Origin: Bifiguratus adelaidae
Lineage: Eukaryota > Mucoromycota > Endogonomycetes > Endogonales
Assembly (NCBI GenBank): GCA_002261195.1
Contig: MVBO01000092.1
Location: 1 to 58,683 of the forward strand
DNA length: 58,683 nucleotides
Direction: 5' to 3'
Program-made: the position numbers and the translations under genes
In this document: positions 24,333 through 36,400 of the stretch, piece after piece
Layout: each line of letters begins with the position of its first letter
How positions within the stretch are numbered: position 1 is the first letter of the stretch
Notes under the pieces: generated by a model
What the model saw: only the letters and a program-made list of their open reading frames with translations
Databases searched by the model: none
Told to the model about the DNA's origin: nothing

Positions 24333-26160
24333 TCAAAGCCATTGCGAATCCGCTCCATCGACGCCGGCAAAGGGCGTCTCCATGAATACCTGCTCCTCTG
24401 CTGCACTATTTTCCGACTCATTTCTCACAACTGTATCCACTTGGGGAAAAGCGTTTGTCTTGCTAAGTATGACGACTTGCTGGTCGTGAGCAATATACCC
24501 CTTGATGTAGCCCTACAAGTATCATCAGAATGGTACAAACTCTGCGGTTTCGTTGACTACATACTTGGTCAATAAGTGAGACGAGATTACTTTCCACGTC
24601 ATAGAGGGTATAACTGTTGTCACCGGTGGAAAACTTCAACGCAGCCAAACAGTCTTGGAATGATAGTCGTTGCGACGATGTCACCAAATGCCTAAAAAGA
24701 AGTCGAGGATGAGTCATATCCTATCGAATGATGTTCCGTTGCGTACACTTTACGGAAAAGACAGCGAAATGTGATGATCTGTACTCGTTCCCGCAAGATC
24801 ATATAATTGCCAGTCTTGAGATGAAAGGCGACCGTCGCCGCCAGACTTTGTTCAAAGGCAATGAAGTTTCCTGCCAAGATGGCATTCATCAGATCGGTGA
24901 ATTGGTCGGAGAGTTGATATTTGTCTAGTAGGTCTTGCGTAGGCAGAATGCCCAAAGGTAGTCTTGCTGCGACCAAGTATAGGAAGCAGAGTCTGTGCAT
25001 ATAACAGCGTAAGGTACAATGATTCATGGATGGAAGATGTCCACAAACCTTCTGTTCTCGAAACTAGCCACAGGGCAGTGCAGGAAGGCATATGCGAGTT
25101 CTGCCTCAGCCTAAGATGCAAAATGAGTACATCTATTGATCAAGTGTTAGACTAACCTTCCGGAGCTGGTGCTGGAATAGATAGTACCGTCCCACGTAAT
25201 AGCGATAGGTAATCTGTTGTCCTTTTGGATATTGCGATAATTGTATGCCGGCGGTCTCAATGTTGGAAATGAAGGTTTGGCAAAGACGGACTGTGTGCGA
25301 CTGGTGACGTAGGAAGGTTGAGTGTTTTAACAATCCCGCATATGCGCAATTCCCACCTTGAAATAGATAGCAAACGCCTGATTCGCAGCCCAAAGCACCA
25401 TGGCCTTTTTAGATCGTGGCATTGGGTTACTTGACAAAAATGAGCATATGCGTGACCATAGTCAAGGCACGTACCGATCACTCAGCATGACATTGAAAAC
25501 CCGCGTCAATTGCCGTGCTGCATCTTGTGTTTTTCGGTCTTTCAGTTTGACAGGATGTTGAAGGTCAGTCTAGACAACTTACATGTAAGTCCATATATGC
25601 GATTTGCGCAAGCACCTACCTTCTTAGCAGTTTGTACGAGGACTTGACAGAGCTGCCGTACAAGCGCGCTCATCCAGAACGCATCGGGTCCATTGTAAGC
25701 CGCTACCAATGAACTGGAATTGATTTGTTATGTGATATGCTTGCCATGCTTTCCATGATGTGATGCATACCTAAAGAACTCATGAAAACCAGCATATAGC
25801 GTCTCATAGTCCTGAGCGTTGTAGTGCCGCTTAACGAGGATCAAGTATTGAACGACAAATTCTCGCACGGCGTTGCTATCTGCCTCAAAGTTAGCATCCA
25901 CGAGTTTCTCCAAATCAGGTACCTAGGAGATATCAGAGAGTCTGCTACAAGGTACTTCTGCTTCCTGTCACGCTCAAACTTACCGAACGCAACTGACTTT
26001 GCAGAAGAGCAAGGTCGTCACTTCCCGAAGGAACGAAGTACATGTACTCCACGAGCGAGTCTCCATCCTTGTTGGAGAATAACTCAGAAAGCTCCTTGAC
26101 ATAGGTCTGTGCCATTGACACGATTAGCCTGCTCGCTTGGGTCACTCGCGCATCAAACAA
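24333..26160 (-). CDS. PCID2: PCI-domain protein PCID2/Thp1 (TREX-2 subunit)
   Basis: PCI protein of the Thp1/Csn12/PCID2 family, coupling transcription to mRNA export at the nuclear pore with Sac3 and Dss1. Diagnostic text: RSKKAMVLWAANQAFAIYFK, GQQITYRYYVGRYYLFQHQL, AEAELAYAFLHCP, RLPLGILPTQDLLDKYQL, LRERVQIITFRCLFRKV, GYIKGYIAHDQQVVILSK. These match human PCID2 (YKYYVGRKAMFD, LLGHMPTVELLKKYHL, KIITYRNLFKKV, GHVKGYISHQHQKLVVSK). Start ATG 26160 or the in-frame ATG 26115. Stop 24333-24335. About nine introns. It is tandem with ASCC2, 55 bp downstream of its stop. Confidence 0.92.
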
Positions 26161-26215
26161 GACAAAAGTGCCCGTCGCGCTTTCATGACCTTTTATGGAT
26201 GCCTAATTCTTTGAT

Positions 26216-28563
26216 TCACGTAGGTACAAATCCTTTCTGCATCTTCTTATCATGGCCCTTTTTCCGATTATGATTCGCCACACGAGCCTTGTTTCGGTCA
26301 TTGTAAGAGCGCTGCTGTTCTGGTGATCTAGGTGGTCGCACTTTTTGGCCCCTTTTGGATGATTCTGACTGCAATGCCCGGCTTTCTTCGTCCATTTCTT
26401 TCTGCTTTCCCATCTCTAAAAGCTGTGTATGCTGATACTTGTCCAAGATACGGTCCTTTCGTGGCTTCATATGGTGTCAGCAATGGATTTTATGCTTCGC
26501 AACTTTAAACTCACATTTCTATCGAGCATAATGGCCCAGCCCTCCAGCTGTTCATCCGACATACCGGTCTGTTTACGGAGGGCGATGCGTTCTTGAGACT
26601 TTCTTGCGGCAGACGACCGTTCGAATATTTTTGCGTTACCAGTGTACGCTTGTATAAGGCTAGCTTCATGCTCCACGCTTGCATCAGTCTGGAGAATGAA
26701 AATATGAGCTACATTATTTCCTTGAGTGGACCTCGACTCACCTTCCTTTCAACTGTTGGCTTGAGAGGACGATCTTGATCAATCTCATCCACCATTGTAA
26801 TGTCAATGGGGCCACTTGCAGTATTAATGTCATCGTAGGTATCATCGTACTCGTCTTCGTACATATTGTACACGCGTTCCAAGATATTTGCTTTTTGTTC
26901 GGTAATGAATGATTGATTTTCGCGAAGCATACTATCCGCCGTTCCCCGACTATCGAAAGGTTAATATTCTGCAGGGCTGATCAGTACAGTTACCTTTTCT
27001 TGCCTTGATAAGCCTGCTCTTGGGAAAGTTTCTTGCCCGCAAAGACATCAAACTCGTCATTATCGAAAACATTTCGCCGTTCTTTTAGCGGAGCAAGCTT
27101 TCCTTGCAACTGGCGTTCCGGTGATATCCTGATTCCAAACGGTTTAAGCGCAAATGTCTCGGCCATTTTCTTTATACGTACGGGCGAGGTGTAGATCTGT
27201 CCATCTTGGCAAGTTCAGGCGGCAAGGTATTTTCCAATAGACTCATGATTACGGCTTCAGCATCCCCATGGTAGTGCTTTAGGCAAGCTTCTATGAAGCC
27301 GTCACCCAGATCGGAAAATAGGTCGTGTACTTGGGATATTTTGGAAGCGAGGTCGAAGGCATCGGTGTCTGCGAAGCCGTCTTGCCCCTGCGAGAAAAAC
27401 GTCAATCTGCTGCTCTTTGCTTCGAAAGGATAACGTACCTGACTGGCGGGGATTTCTTTACTTGCGCTCCGCGAGAGTGCCATTTTGCCTGTATTTGGCT
27501 TTTGAAACTGTTCAAGTGAAATAATGAGAAAATTGAGTCGGGGTTCGTCGGCGTGAAAAAGTGTTTCTCGCAACGTAACGAGCTTGCCTATAATGCCACA
27601 TTTCTCTTCCAGGGCCGTAATGAATGGACATTCTTGGGTGATGTTGTCGGAGGGAAGTAACGAAATCTCAATTAATTGCGTGATGAAGTCATTCAGGTCA
27701 TCCACGAGGGTGTTGATGTCATGGCCGTCCAATGCGTGAGCACCTGGCGTAGGAAGTAGTAACGTTCCATCAACATCTCGCGAGAATCCCATAGGTTGTA
27801 GAAATTCGGAGAAGATCATAGTGTCGAACAACAGTATGACAGCTGAACGCGTTTGGTGCAAAGCTAGTCTGCAAGCTGCCCATTGCGGTTGATCCTCGAG
27901 TGGCAACAGGACTGATTGATATACAGCAATTGCAGTCTCTAAAAACCGCTGTTTGTTTCGCAGGATGGCGGTGCATTGAGAAGCATGACATGCAAACGCT
28001 TCCATGGTGCAGAAGAGATCATTCAATATGGTTATACCTGTTTCTTGATCTCGATGATCGTTGGTTTTGGAAACAATATCGATGATCCCTTGGCAAATGG
28101 TCGTCATGCCATCCACGCTCGCGCCGAATTGAAAGAGGGTTTTGGGGGAATACTCTATCGCAGAGTTGATCATTTCAGCAAGTCCATTCTCGGGAGAGCG
28201 GCCAAATAGACCACACAGGTCCAGTAGGGTCGAAGGTTGAACAAGTTGAACCGTATCAGACGACGTTAAGTTTTCGAGTTGCGAATACGCGGATGTCAAA
28301 ACAAGGGATATCTGGTAAAGCAGACTACTTATTGCGTCCGAAAGGGTTCTGTTCTGTGCAGCCGCCCGTATTGAAGTCCTCTGACGAAGTACTTGTATAA
28401 CAAAGTCCAACGGCGATATTCCTTGATCCAACTGAGAAAGCGTCGTAGATAACGCGCCCGTAGCTTCGCTCAAGGCATTTGTCCAATAGCGAATGAGCAG
28501 AAGGTAATCTTCTTCGCCAATGCCATGTTGCCGAATGGCATCTATGGCAATGTAGGGTATCAT
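26216..28563 (-). CDS. ASCC2: ASCC2/Cue3 ribosome-quality-control trigger subunit (CUE domain)
   Basis: Ubiquitin-binding subunit of the ASC-1/RQT complex that splits collided, ubiquitinated ribosomes. Start ATG 28563 (MIPYIAIDAIRQHGIGEEDY). A long first coding stretch holds helical repeats and ends in the CUE domain (ISQVHDLFSDLGDGFIEACL, AEAVIMSLLENTLPPEL). A stop near 27172 looks like the gene end, but the donor gtacgtata at the codon before it joins to an acceptor ...ggaatcag, restoring TPRPISPERQLQGKLAPLKE. Downstream exons carry RRNVFDNDEFDVF and EDEYDDTYDD and end KARVANHNRKKGHDKKMQKG, all conserved in human ASCC2. So this is one gene. It is divergent from TAF13 (70 bp). Confidence 0.93.
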
Positions 28564-28633
28564 GAGGAAGGAAGCGCTACTCTCGAAGCGCCAATTTTAC
28601 ACTGACTGCGGCAGGTTCAATCTGCAGCTTGTC

Positions 28634-29165
28634 ATGGACACTCGCGATGACAGGGAAGGAGGTATTGAAGATGGTAGAGAGGGTACAACAGGTCCAGGAC
28701 GACGAAGGATAGTGAGGAAGGGCATGTTTGTCAAAGACTGTGAGTATAGACACTGGGCAGACGCGCTGATTGGCAAACGCTGATGGCGCGCAATGGAACA
28801 GTGAAGCTACTCATGTACGGTTTTGGAGATGGAGAAGTGCCAGTTGCGGATACTTTGGCCGTGATGGACGACATTGTGGTAGACTACATTACAGAAATGG
28901 TAGGCATGGACACCCATTCAAGACCACTGGACATTTCGCCTCACATAGCAACATCTAGTGCTTGCAAGCCGCCAACGTGGCAGAGAAGCGAAACAAGGTC
29001 AAGGTAGAAGACTTTCAGTTCCTCCTGAGACGAGATCCAAAGAAGCTTGCACGTGTTGAGGAGCTGCTGTATATGAATCAGGTCTTGTCGAAAGCACGCC
29101 AAGTCATAATGGATCCAGACAAGTTGGATCCTGATGCTGAGGACGTGCTCTCAACCATGACTTGA
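28634..29165 (+). CDS. TAF13: TAF13, TFIID histone-fold subunit
   Basis: TFIID subunit that pairs with TAF11 through a histone fold. Exon 1 from ATG 28634 (MDTRDDREGGIEDGREGT) is charged. The intron gtgagtata...ggaacag joins FVKD to LKLLMYGFGDGEVPVADTLA. ITEM is joined to CLQAANVAEKRNKVKVEDFQ by a second intron. Then FLLRRDPKKLARVEELLYMN matches human FLIRKDPRKFARVKDLLTMN. Length (about 130 residues) is normal. Stop 29163-29165. An in-frame ATG at 28562 would overlap the ASCC2 start and is less likely. Confidence 0.95.
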
Positions 29166-29265
29166 TGCCTCTGGCGTTCCTGTCAATGGCAACATCCCTG
29201 TAATATATCGTGTACTTTAGATTGAATACCACGATTTCCCTCTTTCCTATTTCTTTGCTCCGTAC

Positions 29266-30462
29266 ATGTCAGTATTGGCGCCATTCTTGGCCTCTTGTTC
29301 GTGTCTTGTACTCGTCAGCGCGTATGTTGGCGGTCTTTATGTTTCAAAGGCAATACGAACTGGTCGCTCGGGCATATCCAAGGATCATCCAGATGTGATC
29401 AAGGGACGTTTCAAGAGTGTCGCGGTGACATGTTTGCTTGCTCCTCTATACATATGGTACCTTCTTCGCAGTTGCGGATTCTTTGATGGAGAGGTACATA
29501 TCTTTTCTACGGCATATGGTGACCTCTTCAAACCTGAGCTAACTACCTTCAAAATTCGCTAGCAAGGCCTCGTCGGACAGGCATGGATCCTGTACCGTTA
29601 CCTCGGCTTCCCTCTGTTGTCGATGAAGCTGTGGGTAGCAGGCATCTTTTTACCGGTACTTCATGTCGCTTTACTGTTTCTCGGGCCTCTCGTGTTGGGT
29701 GGTTTCATGAAGTCACTCCCTGGACAGGACCGCTTTGATTTTCATCGAGATGTGGTTGCAGTTTTGTCTTCGCTCATCGGTATCAGAAACTACATCATGG
29801 TAAGCAAAGATATGGACTCTCCTCAACAGGTCACATCGCTCAACGAATGCTAGGCGCCAATTACAGAGGAGTGGATCTTTCGGGGCTGCATGATATTGCT
29901 CCTTCATCTGGCTGGATTTTCGAAAACATACATCATCTTTGTAGCACCATTATATTTTGGCCTGGCGCATATTCATCATACCTGGGAGCTATTTCATGCG
30001 GGTGGAGGGAACCTGTCTGCATTCAAGAGGGCCATCCTGATTACAGGTATGCGCTTGAAAGCGCACGCACCACATGAATACTGATATCTGGCATTAGGTT
30101 TCCAGTTTCTGTATACGACTGTCTTTGGTTGGTACGCATCCTTCCTATTTATGCGGACGGGTAAGTCGGCAGTTGCTCAGTCAATATGATGTTAATCCAG
30201 GTTGTGCGTTAAGGCAATATCATGTCTGTCATTGCTGTCCATGCTTTCTGCAATGTCATGGGCTTCCCCGATCTGGGTGATATAAACTTACTATTTCCGC
30301 TGGCGAAAAAGAGTAAGTTTGCAGATATCACTGACATGCGCAGTATTTGAACTCTTGATAGTGACCTATATTGCTATGATATCGGGATTGGCAATTTTTG
30401 CAAAGACCATGTATCCATTGACAGATCCATCGCTTTATGGAAGGTCTTTGTACTGGACATAG
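29266..30462 (+). CDS. RCE1: CAAX prenyl protease 2 (Rce1)
   Basis: ER integral membrane protease that removes the AAX tripeptide from prenylated Ras-type proteins. Start ATG 29266 (MSVLAPFLASCSCLVLVSAY). Catalytic motifs: the EE..R motif in APITEEWIFRGCMI, the first His in FGLAHIHH, and the second His/Asn region in VHAFCNVMGFPDLGD. FQFLYTTVFGWYASFLFMRTG matches the human helix. Several introns, including one between NYIM and APITEE. The last exon ends YPLTDPSLYGRSLYWT. It converges with RPN12 (73 bp). Confidence 0.95.
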
Positions 30463-30535
30463 AAAACTTGTTTTCTGCCACGCGAAGGGGCGTCATGTGT
30501 ATATACCCGCGGAGTTTAATCTACAGAAGAGACAT

Positions 30536-31602
30536 CTATACAATACGTTCTAGTTCTCGAGCGTATGTCAACGTCTGTCGAATGATCTTGTCTTGAGGTA
30601 TTCCTGCATTCTCTGTTGTATTGGTAGCATTGAAAAAAATCTTTTGCTCGGCAGGATTGATCTCCCATCCTCTCTCATTCGCGAAATTAAGCAGTTCTTC
30701 GAGCGATTTGAAAAAGAGTAGAGTGGCTGCATCCTGTAGAGGCAAAGCATCGTACGCCTTCTCACTGCAGCCAGCAATCTCGTTTCTAATATGGAGCCGA
30801 CTGTCAGACCAGATATTACAAAGTACACAGGGTCCTACCTGATTGTAGCAATCAAGATATCGTGAAATAGTGCAAACTCCTCTCCACTAATGCTTGATCG
30901 GGTGTTCCATACTTTGTTGTAACTGCCCTCCATCAAATATTGCTCTAAGACATGGATGAATATCATGCAGCACATGTCGGACTCTCGAAACACCTCACCT
31001 AAATCAACCGCTTGTTTAATGTGCGGATTTTTGTGAAGTTCATCCGGATCAATGACCTCAAGCGCAGTGTGAAATTCTGAGAGCTTGTTCTGCGATAGGA
31101 AGCGTAGAAGATTCAATCCGATGAGATGGTACATGTTCTTGGATGGAGGTAGAAGTTTGCTATTCAGAGGAGGTGAGCTGAAAGTGTCATGTAGATAACT
31201 CTGACTTACCTATAGTCGGTATAAAACGTGTTCAGTTGAGCGATATATCGTTCAAATGCAGCAACATCCTTCGCACGTAAACTAAGGTATGCACCGGTCT
31301 CGAGAACGTCCCCTAAGAGCTAGCCGTGAGCCAATCTCCAGGTGACAATCTCCATGCCACTTACGAGCTAGTGTCAGAAGCTCTACATCACTTGCTTGTG
31401 CACCCGTCTTGAACGCTCCAGCCTTGACAAGGTTGATCTACGCAAAGGGACGGTCAGACGACAGACACGTTCAAAGTGCCACACATTGAGCCATTACCCT
31501 TAATTTAGTCAACGCGGCTGTACACTGCTGCACATTGTAGTTGCTAGCCTGAAGCTGTCGCTGCAATGCTTCATATTCTTGCTTCAGCGCTTGAATGCTC
31601 AT
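30536..31602 (-). CDS. RPN12: 26S proteasome lid subunit Rpn12 (PSMD8)
   Basis: Last subunit to join the proteasome lid. Start ATG 31602 (MSIQALKQEYEALQRQLQAS). Diagnostic text: YLSLRAKDVAAFERYIAQLN, YTDYS, YHLIGLNLLRFLSQNKLSEF, HTALE, QYLMEGSYNKVWNTRSSISG and the PCI segment NEIAGCSEKAYDALPLQDAA. It ends IIRQTLTYARELERIV. Length (about 275 residues) is normal. Four or five introns. It starts 88 bp from the divergent RAD51C. Confidence 0.95.
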
Positions 31603-31690
31603 GCTGTGATGTTACGAAGAGAAGCTGACGCACAAAGGGTGACGTTGCAAATCCTTAAAAGGAAATGTTCGTCGCGTGGTTTACCTTGCT

Positions 31691-33215
31691 ATGCCAAGCG
31701 TGTTTGCGAGTGTTCCGATTGCAGCGACGCTTAGAACGCAGCTCGCTTCCTGCGGTCTTCGGACAGCTGAGGCTATAAAGAACTTATCGGCCGAACAGCT
31801 AAGTCATCGTATGTCATTAGACAGCGTTATCGCGTTCAAACTGTCTCTTAATGTACCGTTATAGAGCTTCAAATAAGCTACGAGGAGGCCAGCGAGCTGC
31901 TTCAAGCAGTTCAAGCAGGTATGACATTGAGTTTGATGACACAGATGGACATGTCTGATTTTGTCTCTTATCAGCCTCGACCCCCAAGCCAAGAAGCGCG
32001 CTAGATTCACTATCGCAGCAACTGCAACAATCCAACATTTCCTTCTCCAGCAATGCTTTAGATAGTCTTTTTGGAGGAGCCGGCATTCCTACTGCCAAAG
32101 TGATCGAGATTTGCGGCTGCCCAGGGACCGGTAAAACCCAAATAGCGTAAGTGCTGCTCAATCAACCTGGTTGCAATTCGACTCATTTCTCGACAGGCTA
32201 CAGCTATCTGCCAACGTCATTTGCAATCCTGAGGGCGATCAACCATGTCGCTCCATCTACATTGGTACGTTCTGCGACTGATATATCACATGAAGACTGA
32301 CTTGTATCGCTAGATACGGAGGGCAGTTTTATGGCTGCTCGTCTGCGCGACATGCTTCCGACTGTGTCTGATTTGAGTACACGTAAGTGAGCGGCTACAT
32401 TTACTTTGTCGTTGACACTAGTTTAGAGGACGATAATTCACCATTGGACAACTTATATTACTACCGAGTGTGTAATCATCTTGAACTGTTGGCTCTGGTA
32501 AAGTCATTGGATCAGCAACTTGAAGACCACAACAACGTAGGGCACTGACGTAACAGGGATTGATTTCTGACATTGAACGTGAAAACAGGTCAGACTCGTC
32601 GTCATTGATAGTATCGCATTTCTGATGAGGATGAATCTGGAGGATGCCGGCTTGCGAGCTCGTCTCTTGACAACCATTGGCCAGACTCTATTACGGCTAG
32701 CCAGAGCACATAGGCTGACTGTAAGTACAAATGTTTCGAGATGTCAGAGTCAAGAATTCTAATTGATCTCAGGTTCTTTTATTGAATCACATTAACAGTA
32801 AAATGGCATCCGACGATTTCCTCCCCGCTCTCGGTAGGTGGATAATTTCCTTGACGCCAATGTGAAAAGATGATTAAGTGTTCCTGATACCAGGGGATAG
32901 CTGGGGTCACATTGTGCCCAATCGTCTCTTGTTGTACGAAGACAAAGGACGAAGGTAGGGTTGTGTTTTATAGCCATGGTTCGATACTGACACAAAGCAG
33001 ATATGCGCGACTTTACAAATCTTCCAATTTGCCAGACAAAACTGTGCCATTTCGCATCACTGTAGGTTTTAAGTGCATTGTTCAGTGCCAGTTTTAACGC
33101 TCGTTAGTCGCAAGGCGTGAGAGATACCATCCCAGATCAAGGACATGATCAATCACTCAAACGCAACTATTTCACTGATGACGAAAATTCCTTGCCTGAC
33201 GTGTACGAAGAATAG
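31691..33215 (+). CDS. RAD51C: RAD51C recombinase paralogue
   Basis: RecA-fold ATPase that assists RAD51 filament formation and fork protection; RAD51C is FANCO in humans. Start ATG 31691 (MPSVFASVPIAATLRTQLAS); the in-frame GTG at 31676 is not needed. The N-terminal helix-hairpin region (LRTAEAIKNLSAEQLSH) is joined by an intron to LQISYEEASELLQAVQA. Core: SSNALDSLFGGAGIPTAKVI, Walker A GCPGTGKT (near 32125-32150), YIDTEGSFMAARLRDML, Walker B VRLVVIDSIAFLMR, LLNHINSKMA, ALGDSWGHIVPNRLLL. Order and text match RAD51C better than XRCC3 or RAD51. The C-terminal basic nuclear signal of the human protein is not visible; this one ends DEN...VYEE. Confidence 0.9.
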
Positions 33216-33451
33216 TAGGAGAGACAACATTGAACGTGAACCATCATCAAGGTTATTGATTCAGTTACTCTGACGGGGTCGTCAGTCGCCAATCGTTAAA
33301 AATTACCGATCAAATAGACCTCCGTATCAAGAATAATGGCAAGCATGGCGCATTTGGAACCATGCTTAAGCTCTGAATACCAAGCAGGGACAGCATTGTC
33401 TTCTTTCCACAGTTACTACTATTGCAGGATATTTTACAATGGGGCGGCGAA

Positions 33452-36400
33452 TCAATCTTCGCTCTCTGTATCGCTTGGTATCACCTTTTTTGGCTTTGCC
33501 TTTCGTCCACGGGGCTTCTTGGTGGTAGCAGCTTGTGCTTTACCTATGTAAATGTTGCGTTAGCATGCCCTTAGAAAGAATACATAGATCTGTCATACCT
33601 CGCCTGTGAGATGCCTTCTTGGTCGCCGTGATGGCAATTTGCTCCGTTTCTTGTGCTTCTGCTCCTTTTGTTCGAAAAGAGTTCAACTTGTTCTCAAAAT
33701 CGTCAATGCTGTCCTTCATTTCCTGTTTCTGCGTCTTGAATTGACGGCCCTGTTACGGAGATGAATATGGATCGTTTCCATGGCCTAGTCTCAAACTTAC
33801 CTTTGCGATGATCTCAGCAAAAGACTGGAATACTCCGCCATCGTGCAGCTTATCTTGATAGAAAGGCAACCCCTCTGTCAATTTCTTGAAACTCTTGTCG
33901 GATTTAAACGGTAGCAGAGATAGACAGAAAGCAATGTCGCGCCATAGTCGCTCATCATGCGTATTACGGAAACGTTGACAGAGCTTCTCAATGACATTCT
34001 CGGCTTGCTTATCCTGTGTTCACGAGCAATCAAGTTAGTATTTGCAACACAGTATTGGCAATGGGGACCCGCCGTACCTTGTCTATAAACGTAAATAGGA
34101 AACGCATGACCTTTCTGAACGTTTCCTCATCCAATCGATTTTCTGATGCTGAGAGATTACTGATGATATCGGGCAGGTTGTTGTAAATGGCGTTGTCCTT
34201 ATTGGCCAATTCCGTGAAAAATAGCTTGGCAAGATCGCTTATGCGCTCGTCCTCGTCTTCGAGGCATTTTGCCATTTCTCCAAGCTGCCCCTTGACTTTA
34301 ACCATGCCGTTCAGGATGAGATGCGTCAACACCATGAGCGTGTTCTTCTTCACGAGCGAATCCTTGTCAGACAGTCGCTTGTAGAGGTAGGATATGTTTT
34401 CGTCAATGATGGTGTTGAAGCAAATAGCCATGTCACCCAATGCAATGACAAGGTTACTCCGAATGATGGCGTCGTCTGATTTTTCGAGAATGGTGAAGAG
34501 CAACTGCAGATTTGTCTCGCAGAATTCGGCACTGACGCACATGAATTTGCATAGAGCTAATGTAGCAGCAATTTGAAGGTGACGGCTCTGAAAAATCCCA
34601 TCCAATGAGGAAAGTATGCCAAGTGCTTAATGCAGCTACTTACGTGGAAAACACGATTGTTGGAACAGATATGGACCAATATGGGCCCGAACGTGGCCAA
34701 AAGCGAGTCGGGGCCGAACAAGAGCTCACGCTCCCTAATGTTGGCAACCGCTTCGCCAATATCATCTTCGGCGGATCCTGCCACTTGCTCCAACTCGTCA
34801 TCTGCACTATTTCCGGACGTCTTCTTTGCTTTCGCATCTGGGTATGAACATATATAAGAAATCGATATCACACGTGGAAAAGAGCTCACCGTCATTTGCG
34901 GCCTTCTTTCTCTTCAGTACTGCTTCCACAATCTCCAAATGGACAATCTGCTTCATCGCAGTGTGACCGACTAGGAACAACAACTGACTGAGCTGTATTG
35001 GATCTGCAGTAAGCACTCCATCTGGTTGTGGTGAGCTAAATTCCTCCTTCTCGTCGTCGTCATCCGTTGTACCGATCTTTGTGGTATCCACATCCATGGC
35101 ATGAGCGGAACTTAGCTGGAATACCATTTCGGTACGCGCGGTTATAATCTCGGCACAGAGACGATCTGGATGTTCTCCGAGTAGGTAGATTGTATTGATC
35201 GCTTGCTCAGCAAAGGCAAACCTAATGACGATGAGCCCTTCAGATCGCGACCCAGATGCTTACATGCCATTCGCTGGACGTATTTGGAGACTCCACAATC
35301 TGACGAATTCGTTGAAAAATGGCGTGAGACATCGGAAGCCGTACACCTTCGCTGAGTTCTTTGCCCTTCTCTTTTTTAACCGTGCCGCCAATTCTTTGCA
35401 AGGCAATACAGGTGAATCTTGCCAATTGCAGATCATTCTGGGTAGAAGGCGAAGTTAGCTTTCGCAGCTTAAGCTAAACTGGACGCACCATTCCCATCTC
35501 TCCAAGACCGATGCGGAGAAGAAGATCTATTTTCTCCTGGGCAATTTCCGGCTTTGTCTTTGCCAGCATGCCGAGGATAATAATGGCGCCTCGTCGTTGA
35601 CCACGGGGAATCTCTCTCTTGGTGACACCTTTACGACATCGGGTCAGTCGCTAATGATTGACTCAAGATATAGAAGTAATACCATAGACGGCCCAAAGAC
35701 GGGCGATCACTTCCGGATCAATTTCATCTTCGCTAGCCAGCGTGCTCAATAATTGCTCCAATGATGTCAGCTCAGCTAGCGTCGTGTTGAAGGTCAATCT
35801 ACATACGCATCAGTCAGATATGATTACTTGATTCAAACCGACTTACTGTATAAGGTTCCTGGCAATGGCGTTGATGTTATCCTTCTCTGAAAGATTGGCA
35901 TCCATCTCAAGGTATAACGACTGATAGCACTGTAACAACTTTGCTTTGACGCCTTTGCCTTCATCGCTATTATCTTTGGTCCAGATGAGATGGAGCATAT
36001 TCTTGATACCAGCCTATGACGCGGATGACGATGAGTTTGCGAATCAACAATGAGCGCTAGACATACCGCAGCAGCTTCGATCTTGTAGTTATTGGCCGTC
36101 ACTAGAAAGTCCATTGCTTCTAGTACTTCCGCTTTGGTCTTAGATGCCAGCAAACGTGCCACGATCGGCACGACCTCGTGTAATTGTTGGATGAAGTGAA
36201 TGGCATCCTCATGAAAGCGTTTGAGCAGGCGCAATTGATTGTATTTCTCTGCTGAAGGGCCGTCAATAATCTGTTCTTCCGGCATGGAATCCTCGGCAGC
36301 ATTCGTGCGTCCGCCATCGACTGACTCTTGATTCTCTTTATCGGCCTCTTCCATCTCAACGTCAGAGTCTGCGCGATTGACAGAACTTGCCTTTGCCGGC

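Noticed and set aside
27100-27175. Reading ASCC2 as two genes, with a second gene starting at the ATG near 27165 (MAETFALKPFG)
   Set aside because: A clean GT-AG intron (gtacgtata...ggaatcag) removes the stop and joins the CUE-domain part to the conserved C-terminal part of ASCC2 in phase.
31676-31690. GTG start upstream of RAD51C
   Set aside because: An ATG five codons downstream gives a normal N-terminus, and nuclear genes rarely start at GTG.
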